Numbered from the stretch's first letter, positions 6,167 through 17,149 are shown. The stretch: DNA of 38,350 bases from an uncultured Coriobacteriaceae bacterium (GCA_902788545.1 CADAKR010000002.1:1-38350); one strand, 5' to 3'. Numbers and translations are program-made. Notes: generated by a model not told the origin, from the letters alone.

Positions 6167-8776
6167 TTAGTCTTCCAAGAGCTTCTGGGCGAGGAGGAGG
6201 GCGATGTAATTGTGCTTGGCGATGCGCAGGCGGGCGCGGATTTGGTGGTAGTCCAGCTTCACGCGGTCGAACGTGCGGTCTTCCTTGGCGGCATCGAGCG
6301 AGCGCTTCAGTTCTGCCAGGCGCTTGCCGGCGCCTTCGAGTTTCTCGTTCAGCTCGTCGCGCCCGTCTTCCTTCGCGCGCAAGGCCGCTTCCAGCGTGCG
6401 CAAGGGCGCATCGGGCTCGAGACCGGCAGCCTCTTCCACTGCACGACGCTGTTCCTCGAGATCGGCGACAGCCTGGCTGGCCGATGACTCGTGCATCTCC
6501 TGCGCCATCGCGCGTTGCCGCCGTTCGGCCATGCGCGCGCGGGCTTCCTGCGCGTCGTCGAGCAGCAGCAGCGCCTGGCGAATCGAACCGTCGGCGACCT
6601 CCAGGCCGTAACGCGCGAGCAGCGCCTGCAGCTCGGCGTCGAGCTGGTCCCGCTCGGCTATGCGCGCATCGAGCAGCTTCTTGTCCTGCAGCATCACCCA
6701 ATGGGCGTCCTTTTGGCGGTTTTCGAGCGCCTCGGCGTCCTTGTTGGGGCGGAACAGCACGACGATGGCGGCCGCTGCCAGGAAGAACGCCAGGATGACC
6801 AGGCCGATGCCGAACACCGTGAACGACAGGCTGTTGATTTGGCGGCCGTGGATGAACAGGGGGATGCCCGCCACCATGAACGCGACGGGCAGCAGGATGG
6901 ACACGATCGTTTGCGCCGTGCGCGTGCTCCGGCGCGCGGAGGCCGAATCGTTCTCGTCGATTTCCAGCAGCGCCTCGTATGCGGCGCTGGATGTGGCACT
7001 CCGCTCCTTCGCCTCGTCGACGGCGCGGACGAGCTTTTCGCGTTCGACGGCGTAGTCTTCCAGCTTGTCGCGCAGGTTGCGGTCGTCTTGAGTGGTCAGG
7101 CCCAGCAGCCGCGGGTCGATGTCGTCTTCCTTCCCTGCAAGCACCGTCAGCTCAGCCGCGACTTCGCGCAAACGGGAAAGCTCGGTGCGGCGTTTCGACA
7201 GGTCGGCGTCGATGGACGCCAGCTGGTCGTGCCACACCGTCAGATCCTCGATGTCGCCGGACAATGCCGCGGCGCGCTCGACCATGTCTTTCTTGCCGGC
7301 GGACAGCTCGCGCAGCTCGCGGTCGTCTTGCCGTCGCGCCGCCGCCTTCTCGGTCGCCCGGCGCACGTCGATGTACTTGGCTTCCAGCTGATCGCCCAGT
7401 TGGTACATGGAACAGTCGGTGGCGGTTTCGCGTTGCGTGCACAGGTCGATACGCTCGGCCACCTTGACACGAGCCGCCTCGATGTCGAGCCCGTCGCCCC
7501 GGCCGTCGACCAAGTCGAACGCGATGGCTTTCGCCGAGGCCCGGAAGTCGCCGATGCGCCTGGACAGCGCGTCGGGAACGGGCACGCCGCGTTGCACGAG
7601 CGTGCTCTGGACGTAATCGATGAGCTCGCTTTCGCGCCCCGCCTGCTCGTCCGCCTTCGAAAGGACGCGACTCACCCGCGGGGGCACCGTTTGCTCGCCA
7701 TCCGCCTGGCCGTAGGCGAAATGCGTGCCATCGACGATGGCGTCGCAGAAGAACCCGGGGCACGTGTCGTTGATGTGCTTGCGGATGTTGGCGGTCACGT
7801 CTGCTTGGCGCAGGTAGCCGTGCAGGGGGGTTTCGCCGACCAGGTTCACGCGCGCCACCATCTCGCTGCAGAAATCGTGGCCATTTTCGCGGAAGAGCTC
7901 GACTTTCACGGTGCGTTCGACGTCGGGAAGCGTCTGGCAGGAGCTGACGTCGATGTCGAGCGCGTGGAAGGCGACGCTGGCCGTGGGGATGAACTCGATG
8001 CGCGGCGAGACGCCCTCTTCGAGTTCCACCAGGTAGCAGCCGCGTTCGCCCGATTCCTTGATGTCGCGCCCTTGCACGCATCCGGGAAACACGATGCGCG
8101 GGTCGTCGACGATAGGCCTGACGAGATGCCGATGCAAATGGCCGCACGCCCAGTAGTCGATGTCCTTTTCCAGCAGCGTGGCTTCTTTGGTGGCCGCCTT
8201 GCTGGCGTCGATTTCGAGCCCGGTGTGGATGATGCCGATGGCGAACGGCGCCTCGGCTGCGTTCGGGTGCGCATCTGAAAGCGCACCGATCGCGTTGGCG
8301 CGGGTGATGCCGGCCGAGACCTCCTCGTCGACGGGCCACGCTTGCGCATAGTAGCTGCGCCCGCCGATGAGGCACAGTGGCTCGTCTTCGCGTTCGTACA
8401 GCTCGAAGGTCGGGACGCCCACGCCCAACATGTGCGCCGATTTCGGCAGGCGCCCCACGTTGCGCGCCCACGACGTGTACGGGTCGTGGTTGCCCGTGAT
8501 CAGGTACGTGGGTATTCCGGCGGCGTCGAGTTTCTCGAGGCCTTCGAAGAAATGCAGGTAGTCGCAATACGAGGGGTACGACGAATCGAACATGTCGCCC
8601 GCGATGATGACGAAGTCGACCTCGCGCGCAAGTGCCGCCTCAATGACGCGGTCGTACGCTTCGGGAATGGCGGTCTGCAAACGCGTCGCCCATTCGTCGG
8701 ACAGCGCGGCAAACCCCCGCATCGGCGCCCCCAAGTGCAGGTCAGCTGTGTGTATGAATCTAACTTTCCTGGTCAT
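6167..8776 (-). CDS. YhaO/SbcD-like nuclease fused to a membrane coiled coil
   Basis: An 869-residue protein. Residues 1 to about 300 form a calcineurin-like phosphoesterase of the Mre11/SbcD/YhaO group, with all metal motifs: HTADLHLG, IIAGDMFD, ITGNHD, IIHTG and CGHLHRH. These proteins cut DNA ends with two metal ions in repair. From about 400 on there is coiled coil, a two-helix membrane hairpin (about 645-700, with IVSILLPVAFMVAGIPLFI), and more coiled coil, as in the middle of YhaN, the ATPase partner of YhaO. No Walker A motif occurs, and the protein stops at LLLAQKLLED, before the C-terminal ATPase lobe a YhaN would have. Either the ATPase is encoded elsewhere or the gene has been cut back. 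The stop adjoins a heptamer tandem repeat. Confidence 0.82.
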   Translation of the reverse strand: MTRKVRFIHTADLHLGAPMRGFAALSDEWATRLQTAIPEAYDRVIEAALAREVDFVIIAGDMFDSSYPSYCDYLHFFEGLEKLDAAGIPTYLITGNHDPYTSWARNVGRLPKSAHMLGVGVPTFELYEREDEPLCLIGGRSYYAQAWPVDEEVSAGITRANAIGALSDAHPNAAEAPFAIGIIHTGLEIDASKAATKEATLLEKDIDYWACGHLHRHLVRPIVDDPRIVFPGCVQGRDIKESGERGCYLVELEEGVSPRIEFIPTASVAFHALDIDVSSCQTLPDVERTVKVELFRENGHDFCSEMVARVNLVGETPLHGYLRQADVTANIRKHINDTCPGFFCDAIVDGTHFAYGQADGEQTVPPRVSRVLSKADEQAGRESELIDYVQSTLVQRGVPVPDALSRRIGDFRASAKAIAFDLVDGRGDGLDIEAARVKVAERIDLCTQRETATDCSMYQLGDQLEAKYIDVRRATEKAAARRQDDRELRELSAGKKDMVERAAALSGDIEDLTVWHDQLASIDADLSKRRTELSRLREVAAELTVLAGKEDDIDPRLLGLTTQDDRNLRDKLEDYAVEREKLVRAVDEAKERSATSSAAYEALLEIDENDSASARRSTRTAQTIVSILLPVAFMVAGIPLFIHGRQINSLSFTVFGIGLVILAFFLAAAAIVVLFRPNKDAEALENRQKDAHWVMLQDKKLLDARIAERDQLDAELQALLARYGLEVADGSIRQALLLLDDAQEARARMAERRQRAMAQEMHESSASQAVADLEEQRRAVEEAAGLEPDAPLRTLEAALRAKEDGRDELNEKLEGAGKRLAELKRSLDAAKEDRTFDRVKLDYHQIRARLRIAKHNYIALLLAQKLLED

Positions 8777-8858
8777 GGTGCCAGTATAGCAAAGCCTCTA
8801 ACCCCAGCGCCCCGAAGTAGCTTTCCAGCAACAAGAGCAGAACGCCCACATGGACCAA

Positions 8859-8873
8859 ACGGGGATACTCCCC
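8859..8873 (-). terminator. Weak terminator-like hairpin after dnaB
   Basis: GGGGA and TCCCC pair around a 3-base loop (8861-8873), with GTTTGG after it on the minus strand. It lies just beyond the dnaB stop. The stem is short, so readthrough into the nuclease gene 113 bases downstream of dnaB is likely. Confidence 0.35.
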
Positions 8874-8889
8874 ACTTGATTCTTTTGGG

Positions 8890-10257
8890 TTAGCTTATGC
8901 GGGAGTCGTCGGCGTAGTCCATGAAGCGGGTGTATTCGGGGACGAAGGCCAGGGTGATGTCGCGCGTGGGGCCGTTGCGGTGCTTGGCGACGATGAGCTC
9001 GGCTGTGTTCAGCGGCGGACGTCCGTCTTGTTCGGCTTCGATTTCGTCCATGGAGCGGTCGATGAACATGACGATGTCGGCGTCCTGCTCGATGGAGCCC
9101 GATTCGCGGAGGTCGGAAAGCTGCGGCCGCTTTTTGCCCCGCATTTCGACCGCGCGCGATAGCTGCGAGAGGGCGATGACGGGCATGTCCATTTCCTTCG
9201 CGAGGATCTTCAAGCCGCGCGAGATCTCGCCGACCTCGACGGCACGGTTGCCATCGCGGCGGGCTGTTTGCGGCTGCATGAGCTGCAAGTAGTCGACGAT
9301 GATGAGGCCCTTGCCCGCCTCGACCGAGCGCAGTTCGCGACGGGCCTTCGCGCGGGCCTCCAAGATGGAGAGGCCGGGAGTGTCGTCGATGAACAGCTCG
9401 AGCTTGGCGAGGCGGTTCGACGCATCGGCGATTTGCCCCCAGTCGCCTTCGGAAATGAAGCCGCCGCGAATCTTGGAGAGGCTGACGCGCGCATCAGCGC
9501 ACAGGATGCGCTGCACGAGCTGGCCGGCACTCATCTCGAGCGAGAAGAACGCAACCGACGTGCCCGCTTTCGCGGCGTTCACGGCGAGGTTCAGCGCAAA
9601 TGACGTCTTGCCGACGCCGGGGCGGGCGGCGAGAATGACCAGGTCGCCGCCGCGCAGGCCGTGGAACAGGTCGTCGACGTCCTTGAAGCCTGTCGGGACG
9701 CCGGCCATGTGCGTCTTTTGCTCGGCCAGCTTGGTGATCTCCTCGAACGCCTCGTTGATGAGCGCATCCATCTTCACGAACGTGGACGACACGCGCTTCT
9801 CGGTGACGTCGAACAGCGTCTTCTCGGCGTCTTCGACCACTTCGTCTAGATCGTCGGGTGCGTTATACGCCAAGGCGCTGATCTGGGTGGACGCGTAGAT
9901 GAGGTCGCGCAGGATAGACGTGCGCTTCACGATGTCGGCATGGTTCGACCAGTTGGTGAGCGCGAAGGTGTTGTCGGCCAGCTCGATTATGTACGATCGG
10001 CCGCCCACGGCGTCGAGCTGGCCCGACGCGTTCAGGTTGTCGGCCAGCGAGATCTGGTCGACGGGGATGCGGCGCGTGTGCAAATCGGTGACCGCCTCGA
10101 ATATGATGCGGTGCGACTGGCGGTAGAAGTTCTCGGGGCGAAGCTTCACCATGATCTCTTCGAGGATGTCGGCGTTGAGCATGCAAGCGGCCAGGACCGA
10201 CTTCTCGGCCTCGATGTTACTGGGGATGGGCTTGTTGTTCGCGGCGTTATCTGGCAT
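8890..10257 (-). CDS. dnaB: Replicative DNA helicase
   Basis: A 455-residue hexameric helicase that unwinds DNA at the replication fork. The N-terminal helical domain begins PSNIEAEKSVLAACM. The RecA-like motor contains Walker A ARPGVGKTSFALN, Walker B with IIVDYLQLM, and the later SQLSRAVE and DLRESGSIEQDADIV motifs. No intein is present. Length is usual. It follows rpsF-ssb-rpsR-rplI, a common bacterial order, but a 207-base gap with a strong hairpin and DnaA-box-like sequences separates it from rplI, so it may have its own promoter. Confidence 0.98.
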   Translation of the reverse strand: MPDNAANNKPIPSNIEAEKSVLAACMLNADILEEIMVKLRPENFYRQSHRIIFEAVTDLHTRRIPVDQISLADNLNASGQLDAVGGRSYIIELADNTFALTNWSNHADIVKRTSILRDLIYASTQISALAYNAPDDLDEVVEDAEKTLFDVTEKRVSSTFVKMDALINEAFEEITKLAEQKTHMAGVPTGFKDVDDLFHGLRGGDLVILAARPGVGKTSFALNLAVNAAKAGTSVAFFSLEMSAGQLVQRILCADARVSLSKIRGGFISEGDWGQIADASNRLAKLELFIDDTPGLSILEARAKARRELRSVEAGKGLIIVDYLQLMQPQTARRDGNRAVEVGEISRGLKILAKEMDMPVIALSQLSRAVEMRGKKRPQLSDLRESGSIEQDADIVMFIDRSMDEIEAEQDGRPPLNTAELIVAKHRNGPTRDITLAFVPEYTRFMDYADDSRIS

Positions 10258-10367
10258 GGTTCTCCCCTTTTGCTAGTCTCGTTCATCATGCATGGTACCG
10301 CATACGTTCACGCCGTTCATCGACTATTTTCCGCCCATTTTCGGAAGAAATTTCCATGCACCATCAG

Positions 10368-10434
10368 ATGTGGAAAACCCCTCTTCCCGAACTTGGGCTT
10401 GAGGGGTTTTCCACATTTTCCACCGTTATCCACA
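10368..10434. promoter_or_regulatory. Perfect 16-bp inverted repeat with DnaA-box-like sites
   Basis: ATGTGGAAAACCCCTC (10368-10383) is an exact inverted match of GAGGGGTTTTCCACAT (10401-10416). A consensus DnaA box TTATCCACA is at 10426-10434 on the plus strand. One-mismatch versions TTTTCCACA lie at 10407-10415 (plus) and 10369-10377 (minus), with TTTTCCACC at 10416-10424. The hairpin may terminate the rplI transcript, and the boxes may let DnaA influence dnaB expression; both are inferences. Confidence 0.5.
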
Positions 10435-10464
10435 GTGGAGAGGTTTTTGTAGGAATCGTATACG

Positions 10465-11073
10465 CTATTCAGCGGCTTCCTCGGCCTCGGCGGCCTCTTC
10501 GACCGCTTCGGCGGCTTCTTCGACAGCCTCGGCAGCTTCCTCGGCGACCTCTTCGGCAGCCTCGGCAGCCTCGGCGGCTTCCTCGGCCTCGGCGGCAGCC
10601 TCTTCGGCAGCCGGGGCGACGGCGTTGCCGGCCTCGTCGACCACGTTCACCTTGATGGCGGCCTTGATGTCGCGATACAGCGAAACCTCGATGTTGTGCT
10701 CGCCGATCGTCTTGATGGCCTGGCGAATCTCGACGCGACGACGGTCGACCTCGATGCCCGCCTCGGCGAGCGCGTCGGCGATCATCTGGGCCGTGACCGA
10801 GCCGAACAGGATGCCCTCGTCGCCGACCTTGGCCTTGATGGTCAGTTCGGCAGCCTCGAGCTTGGCCTTCTGCTCCTCGGCGTTGGCAATGCGCACTTCC
10901 TCGCGCTTGGCGATGTTCTTGCGGCGCTGCTCGAGCTGCTTCAGGTTGCCCTTCGTCGCCAGGATGGCGATGCGGTTCGGCAGCAGGTAGTTGTTCGCGA
11001 AACCACGCGAGACCTCGACGACGTCGCCTTCGCCGCCCTTGCCCTGCAGTTCTTCAAGAAGAATGACCTTCAT
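10465..11073 (-). CDS. rplI: 50S ribosomal protein L9 with long Ala/Glu tail
   Basis: A 202-residue L9, which binds 23S rRNA near the L1 stalk and helps hold reading frame. The N-terminal domain MKVILLEELQGKGGEGDVVEV, with FANNYLLP, is the L9 signature. The connecting helix and C-terminal domain run to about residue 150. After that come about 50 residues of almost pure Ala and Glu (AAEEAAAEAEEAAEAAEAAE and similar), an extension beyond the usual ~150 residues. The tail is encoded by GCC/GAG-type repeats and could vary in length by slippage. The gene is 12 bases downstream of rpsR. Confidence 0.97.
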   Translation of the reverse strand: MKVILLEELQGKGGEGDVVEVSRGFANNYLLPNRIAILATKGNLKQLEQRRKNIAKREEVRIANAEEQKAKLEAAELTIKAKVGDEGILFGSVTAQMIADALAEAGIEVDRRRVEIRQAIKTIGEHNIEVSLYRDIKAAIKVNVVDEAGNAVAPAAEEAAAEAEEAAEAAEAAEEVAEEAAEAVEEAAEAVEEAAEAEEAAE

Positions 11074-11085
11074 TTGGCACCCTCC

Positions 11086-11352
11086 TTAATCGCGGTTGCG
11101 ACGACGGTCGCCGCGGCCGCTGACAGCCGGAACCGTGTACGGCATGAGGGACATGGTGCGGGCGCGCTTCACGGCGTTCGCGATGTCGCGCTGGTGCTGC
11201 ACGCAGGCGCCCGTCACGCGGCGCGGCTTGATCTTGCCGCGGTCGGTGACGTACTTGCGCAGCAGCTGCGTATCTTTGTAGTCGACGTAATCCACCTGAT
11301 CCTTGCAGAACTGGCAGTACTTACGACGAGGCTGCTTGCTGTAATCAGCCAT
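11086..11352 (-). CDS. rpsR: 30S ribosomal protein S18
   Basis: An 88-residue small-subunit protein that pairs with S6 on the platform. It has YCQFCKDQVDYVDYKD and ITGACVQHQR-like sequence (here VTGACVQHQRDIANAVKRAR), which is diagnostic. The CxxC pair and the later Cys mark the Cys-containing (zinc-type) S18 form. The gene sits between ssb and rplI with 17 and 12 bases of spacing, in the standard operon. Confidence 0.98.
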   Translation of the reverse strand: MADYSKQPRRKYCQFCKDQVDYVDYKDTQLLRKYVTDRGKIKPRRVTGACVQHQRDIANAVKRARTMSLMPYTVPAVSGRGDRRRNRD

Positions 11353-11369
11353 GGGTACGTACCTCTTTC

Positions 11370-11849
11370 TTAGAATGGAATGTCATCATCGTAAACGGAA
11401 GACGAGGCGTCGATGACCGGCGCCGCCTGCGCAGGAGCAGCCTGTGCGGGCGCAGCGTTCTGCTGGAAGCCGCCGGACTGCTGATAGCCGCCCTGGTAGT
11501 TGGAACCGCCCTGGCCGCCGTTGCGCTGGCTCATGAACTCGAGGTCGTCGACGACGACTTCGATCTTCGAGCGCTTCTGGCCGTCGCGTTCCCACTGGCT
11601 CCAGCGCAGCTTGCCCTCGATGGCCACTTTCATGCCCTTCGCAAGGATGTTGGACAGGCTTTCCGCGCGGTTGCCGAACAAGACGCAATCGATGTAGTTC
11701 GCGTAATCTTCCCATTCGCCAGTCTGCTGGTTGCGGCGACGGTCGTTGACCGCCACGCCGATGTTCAGGATGGCCATGCCCGACTGCGTGCGGCGCAGCT
11801 CGGGGTCGCGGGTCAGATTACCGCTGATAACGACACGATTGATGCTCAT
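11370..11849 (-). CDS. ssb: Single-stranded DNA-binding protein
   Basis: A 159-residue SSB. The OB fold (about residues 1-108) starts MSINRVVISGNLTRDPELR and contains NIGVAVNDR and YIDCVLFGNRAE. A Gly/Gln/Ala-rich flexible linker follows, and the acidic tip DDDIPF is the classical docking site for replication and repair partners. It protects single-stranded DNA during replication. Placement between rpsF and rpsR is the widely conserved arrangement. Confidence 0.98.
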   Translation of the reverse strand: MSINRVVISGNLTRDPELRRTQSGMAILNIGVAVNDRRRNQQTGEWEDYANYIDCVLFGNRAESLSNILAKGMKVAIEGKLRWSQWERDGQKRSKIEVVVDDLEFMSQRNGGQGGSNYQGGYQQSGGFQQNAAPAQAAPAQAAPVIDASSSVYDDDIPF

Positions 11850-11897
11850 TGTTCCACCTCTTCTTCCTTGCGCCCTCTCATGGGCGCGTCTCCCGAT

Positions 11898-12191
11898 TTA
11901 GTCGCGGTCGGTGCGGCGCACGATCATGTGGCGCTCGACGTTGTCGTTGATGCGCAGGATGCGATCAAGCTCGGCGATGTGGTCGGGACCGGCGTGGAAG
12001 TCGACGAGAATGTAGTCGCCTTCGGCAAGGCCGTTGATCTCGTACGCGAGTTTGCGCTTGCCCCAGGATTCGACGTTGTCGATTTTGCCCTCACCTGCGG
12101 TGATGACACCCTCGATACGGCTCTGCACGTTTGCGCGAGCCTCCTCCTCGAGAGTCGGGGCGACGAAATACAGCAATTCGTAAGCCTTCAT
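11898..12191 (-). CDS. rpsF: 30S ribosomal protein S6
   Basis: A 97-residue S6: MKAYELLYFVAPTLEEEARA, then KIDNVESWGKRKLAYEINGLAEGDYILVDF, which is the family core. It binds S18 and 16S rRNA. It is the first gene of the rpsF-ssb-rpsR-rplI operon, with AGGAGGTGA ahead of the ATG. A GC-rich hairpin in its leader may be an S6:S18 autoregulatory site. Confidence 0.98.
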   Translation of the reverse strand: MKAYELLYFVAPTLEEEARANVQSRIEGVITAGEGKIDNVESWGKRKLAYEINGLAEGDYILVDFHAGPDHIAELDRILRINDNVERHMIVRRTDRD

Positions 12192-12216
12192 CAGCTCACC
12201 TCCTTTGGACTAAACG

Positions 12217-12238
12217 GCCCCGGCCGGTGAACCGGGGC
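12217..12238 (-). promoter_or_regulatory. Hairpin in rpsF leader, possible S6:S18 site
   Basis: On the minus strand GCCCCGG and CCGGGGC pair around the loop TTCACCGG, 26 bases before the rpsF start. The S6:S18 pair is known in many bacteria to bind a leader RNA structure with an exposed CCG; the loop here offers CCG, but I cannot fit the full published motif by eye. A TAGAAT -10-like box is at 12262-12257 without a clear -35. Confidence 0.4.
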
Positions 12239-12390
12239 AGGTAAAATAGCCTGTCTATTCTAGCAAAGCACCCTGCAAAGCGCGACGCTTCACAAGAACT
12301 ACCCAGTTCATGGGTCAAGCTTATCAGGGAGATGTCGCCGAGAATGCCACGTGGCGGCAGCGGCAACTACCCCATGCGCCGACAAAAGCG

Positions 12391-12435
12391 CCGCGAAAAA
12401 GAAGCGGGTGCGCGACACGATTGCCGCGCACCCGC
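12391..12435 (-). terminator. Intrinsic terminator after the 165-residue unknown gene
   Basis: GCGGGTGCGCG (12404-12414) and CGCGCACCCGC (12425-12435) form an 11-bp stem. On the minus strand it is followed by TTCTTTTTC. This ends the transcript from 12970 and insulates the rpsF operon. Confidence 0.85.
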
Positions 12436-12472
12436 CATGTCTATTCGACAGAAAGCTGGCAGGGATGCCCCA

Positions 12473-12970
12473 TTACTCCGACGCTGATTCCCCTTCGCCG
12501 TCGTAATGCACGCCGGTGTATTCGTCTTCGCCCTCTTCCACGGCATGCAGCATGTAGTTGAGCGCCTTGCTGACGTAAATGGGCTCTTCGACGAACACGG
12601 GCTTCTCGTTCTCGTCGAGGTGGTACGGCAAGCCGATGGCATGGCCGTACTCGGCACCCGGCACACCGCCCTCGGCGATGAGGCAATCGCCCCTCTTGCC
12701 GCCTTCAAGGTCGATGTAGCCGTCGTAGCAGAAGCCGTACGCGTCGGCGCCCTTGGCGTTTTGCACCGTCTTGCGGGCGCTGTCGAAGCATTCGGACACA
12801 TCGTTGCCGGGATGTTCCTCGAAGAACAGCGTGTCCTTCACGGCCAGCGCCGAAAACGGCAGGACAAGCTCGCCTTTCTCCATGCGCTCGCGCGCGTCCT
12901 TCAAGCAGTACCGCAATACGCTTTCCAGCACATCCGGAATGATGATTCGCTCTTCTTTCGTGGCCACCAT
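12473..12970 (-). CDS. Conserved-looking protein of unknown function
   Basis: A 165-residue soluble protein without signal peptide or membrane helix. It is acidic (ends DGEGESASE) and has KDTLFFEEHPGND and YGFCYDGYIDLEGG segments. I do not recognise the family. It sits 45 bases downstream of clpB on the same strand and ends at a strong terminator, so it may be the last gene of the heat-shock transcript. Coding is supported by codon use, a start with good spacing after clpB and the terminator. No function is proposed. Confidence 0.75.
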   Translation of the reverse strand: MVATKEERIIIPDVLESVLRYCLKDARERMEKGELVLPFSALAVKDTLFFEEHPGNDVSECFDSARKTVQNAKGADAYGFCYDGYIDLEGGKRGDCLIAEGGVPGAEYGHAIGLPYHLDENEKPVFVEEPIYVSKALNYMLHAVEEGEDEYTGVHYDGEGESASE

Positions 12971-13015
12971 GGCTATCCCCTATCGTCGCAATCTAAGCCG
13001 CACCATTATACATAA

Positions 13016-15646
<2,631 letters not shown>

Positions 15647-15673
15647 ACGGGCCTCCTTTCTCGTGTCTTTGCT

Positions 15674-15738
15674 GGTGACTTGGGGAACTTCCCCGCTTCA
15701 CCGGAGTCGGCGATTAAGGAAAGCTTTCCCGAATCGCC
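15674..15738. repeat. Two adjacent hairpins between hspR and clpB
   Basis: Hairpin one: GGTGA (15674-15678) with TCACC (15698-15702), inner stem GGGGA with TCCCC. Hairpin two: GGCGATT (15709-15715) with AATCGCC (15732-15738), inner GGAAAG with CTTTCC. Neither is followed by a clear T tract on the minus strand. They could moderate transcript ends or RNA decay between the two genes. Confidence 0.6.
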
Positions 15739-15748
15739 ATTCGTCGTC

Positions 15749-16132
15749 TTATCGTTTGCGAATCGCCAGTGTGGTGGTGGACGCCATGAGCGACGCCACG
15801 CTGGCGTGTGTTTCCAGTTCGTGCACGCGATCGGCCAGACGGCGCACGCGGCGGTGCAAGTCGTCGAGCTCTTGGTCGCGTTCGGCCAGGCGCCCCTGCA
15901 AGTCGAGGATGCGAATGACGCCGGCCAGGTTGATGCCCTCGTCGGTCAACTCGTTGATGAGTTCGAGCCGCTCGATGTCGGCCTGCGAGTACATGCGCGT
16001 GTTGCCACGCGTGCGCTGGGGCGTGACCAGGCCTTTTTGCTCGTACGAGCGCAGGGTCTGCGGGTGCATGCCCGCCAGCTCAGCCGCCACGCCGATCATG
16101 TACAGCGGTCGGTTGCGATCTGTCTCTGCCAT
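15749..16132 (-). CDS. hspR: Heat-shock repressor HspR (MerR family)
   Basis: A 127-residue MerR-type regulator: YMIGVAAELAGMHPQTLRSYEQKGLVTPQRT is the winged helix-turn-helix with the HspR-like GMHPQTLR, and RMYSQADIERL completes the DNA-binding part. A C-terminal helix with RDQELDDLHRRVRRLADRV would dimerise. In Streptomyces and others HspR, with DnaK as co-repressor, represses the dnaK operon at HAIR inverted repeats. Position between dnaJ and clpB matches that known arrangement. It probably represses its own operon from the dnaK promoter. Confidence 0.92.
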   Translation of the reverse strand: MAETDRNRPLYMIGVAAELAGMHPQTLRSYEQKGLVTPQRTRGNTRMYSQADIERLELINELTDEGINLAGVIRILDLQGRLAERDQELDDLHRRVRRLADRVHELETHASVASLMASTTTLAIRKR

Positions 16133-16150
16133 GCCGTTTCCTATCTTTCC

Positions 16151-16217
16151 CGGACGTTTTGCTTCGAGCCGGACATCCGGCTTCGAGCTGGACGTCCGGC
16201 TCGAAGCTGAGTGTCCG
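16151..16217. repeat. Long palindromic element between dnaJ and hspR, copy C
   Basis: GCTTCGAGCCGGAC (16161-16174) matches GTCCGGCTCGAAGC (16194-16207) perfectly as an inverted repeat, around a 19-base centre. An outer CGGAC (16151-16155) pairs with GTCCG (16213-16217). The GGAC/GTCC ends and internal GGACGTCCGGC resemble the elements at 4196 and 25036, although the arms differ. Confidence 0.75.
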
Positions 16218-16225
16218 ACTTTCGT

Positions 16226-17149
16226 TTACTTGCTGGCTGCCTGGAAGTCTTCCAGGGCCTTGCGCTGGGCTTCGTTGAGGTTCGTGGGAACCGGGATGTC
16301 CAGCGTGATCTTCAGGTTGCCGTTGCCCGAGCCCTTCACGCGCGGGGCGCCCTTGCCCTTCACGGACAGGACGGCGCCGGGCTGCGTGCCGGCCGGGACC
16401 TTCACGCGCACCTTCGAGCCGTCGGGTGCGGAAACGACGATGCTCGTGCCGAGCGCCGCATCGGCCATGCTGACCTGCGCCGTCGTGAGGACATCTGCGC
16501 CCTTGCGGCTGAACTGCGGGTGGTCCATGATGCGCATCGTGATGACGAGGTCGCCTGCCGCTCCCCCGTTGGCGCCGGGCACGCCCTGGCCGCGGAAGCG
16601 CTGGCGGTCGCCGTCGTTGGCGCCTGCCGGCACGTTCACATCCAGCTCGGTCGTTTCATCGCGGCCGGGGATGCGCAGCTTCACGCGCTTCGTCGTGCCG
16701 TTGAAAGCCTCGTCGAACGTCAGCTGCAAATCGGCTGTGGTGTCTTGGCCCTTTCGCGGCTGCTTCGAGCCGCCGAAGCCGAAATCGCCCAGGCCGTCGA
16801 AGCTGAAGCCGCCGCCCATGACCCCTTCGCCGCGCAGCACCTGGTCGAGGATGTCCTGCCAGCTGCCAAAGTCGCTGAAGTTGACCGTCGTGCCGCCCGC
16901 GCCGCCGACGCCGCCCCAGTTGAACGGGATCTGGCTTTGGTCGGCCGTGCCATACTGGTCGTACAACTGGCGCTTCTTGTCGTCGGAGAGGACCTCGTAG
17001 GCCTCGTTGATGTCCTTGAACTTCTCTTCGTCGCCGCCCGCATCGGGATGGTTCTCGCGCGCCATCTTGCGGTAAGCCTTTTTGATTTCATCTGCTGTGG
17101 CGTTTTTCGACACGCCGAGCGTCTTGTAGTAATCCGGTTTGTTCGCCAT
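16226..17149 (-). CDS. dnaJ: DnaJ-family co-chaperone without zinc fingers
   Basis: A 307-residue Hsp40. The J domain (1-70) has the HPD tripeptide (ENHPDAGG) that triggers DnaK ATPase. A Gly/Phe-rich part with [16 protein letters not shown] follows, then the two beta-barrel client-binding domains. The four CxxCxGxG zinc repeats of type I DnaJ are absent, so this is the class B (CbpA/DnaJ2-like) form. It lies 54 bases downstream of grpE. A second, zinc-containing DnaJ may exist elsewhere in the genome. Confidence 0.95.
   Translation of the reverse strand: MANKPDYYKTLGVSKNATADEIKKAYRKMARENHPDAGGDEEKFKDINEAYEVLSDDKKRQLYDQYGTADQSQIPFNWGGVGGAGGTTVNFSDFGSWQDILDQVLRGEGVMGGGFSFDGLGDFGFGGSKQPRKGQDTTADLQLTFDEAFNGTTKRVKLRIPGRDETTELDVNVPAGANDGDRQRFRGQGVPGANGGAAGDLVITMRIMDHPQFSRKGADVLTTAQVSMADAALGTSIVVSAPDGSKVRVKVPAGTQPGAVLSVKGKGAPRVKGSGNGNLKITLDIPVPTNLNEAQRKALEDFQAASK

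Noticed and set aside
6491-8278. Long plus-strand frame opposite the nuclease fusion gene
   Set aside because: Shadow frame with no motif or ribosome site; the minus strand encodes all phosphoesterase motifs.
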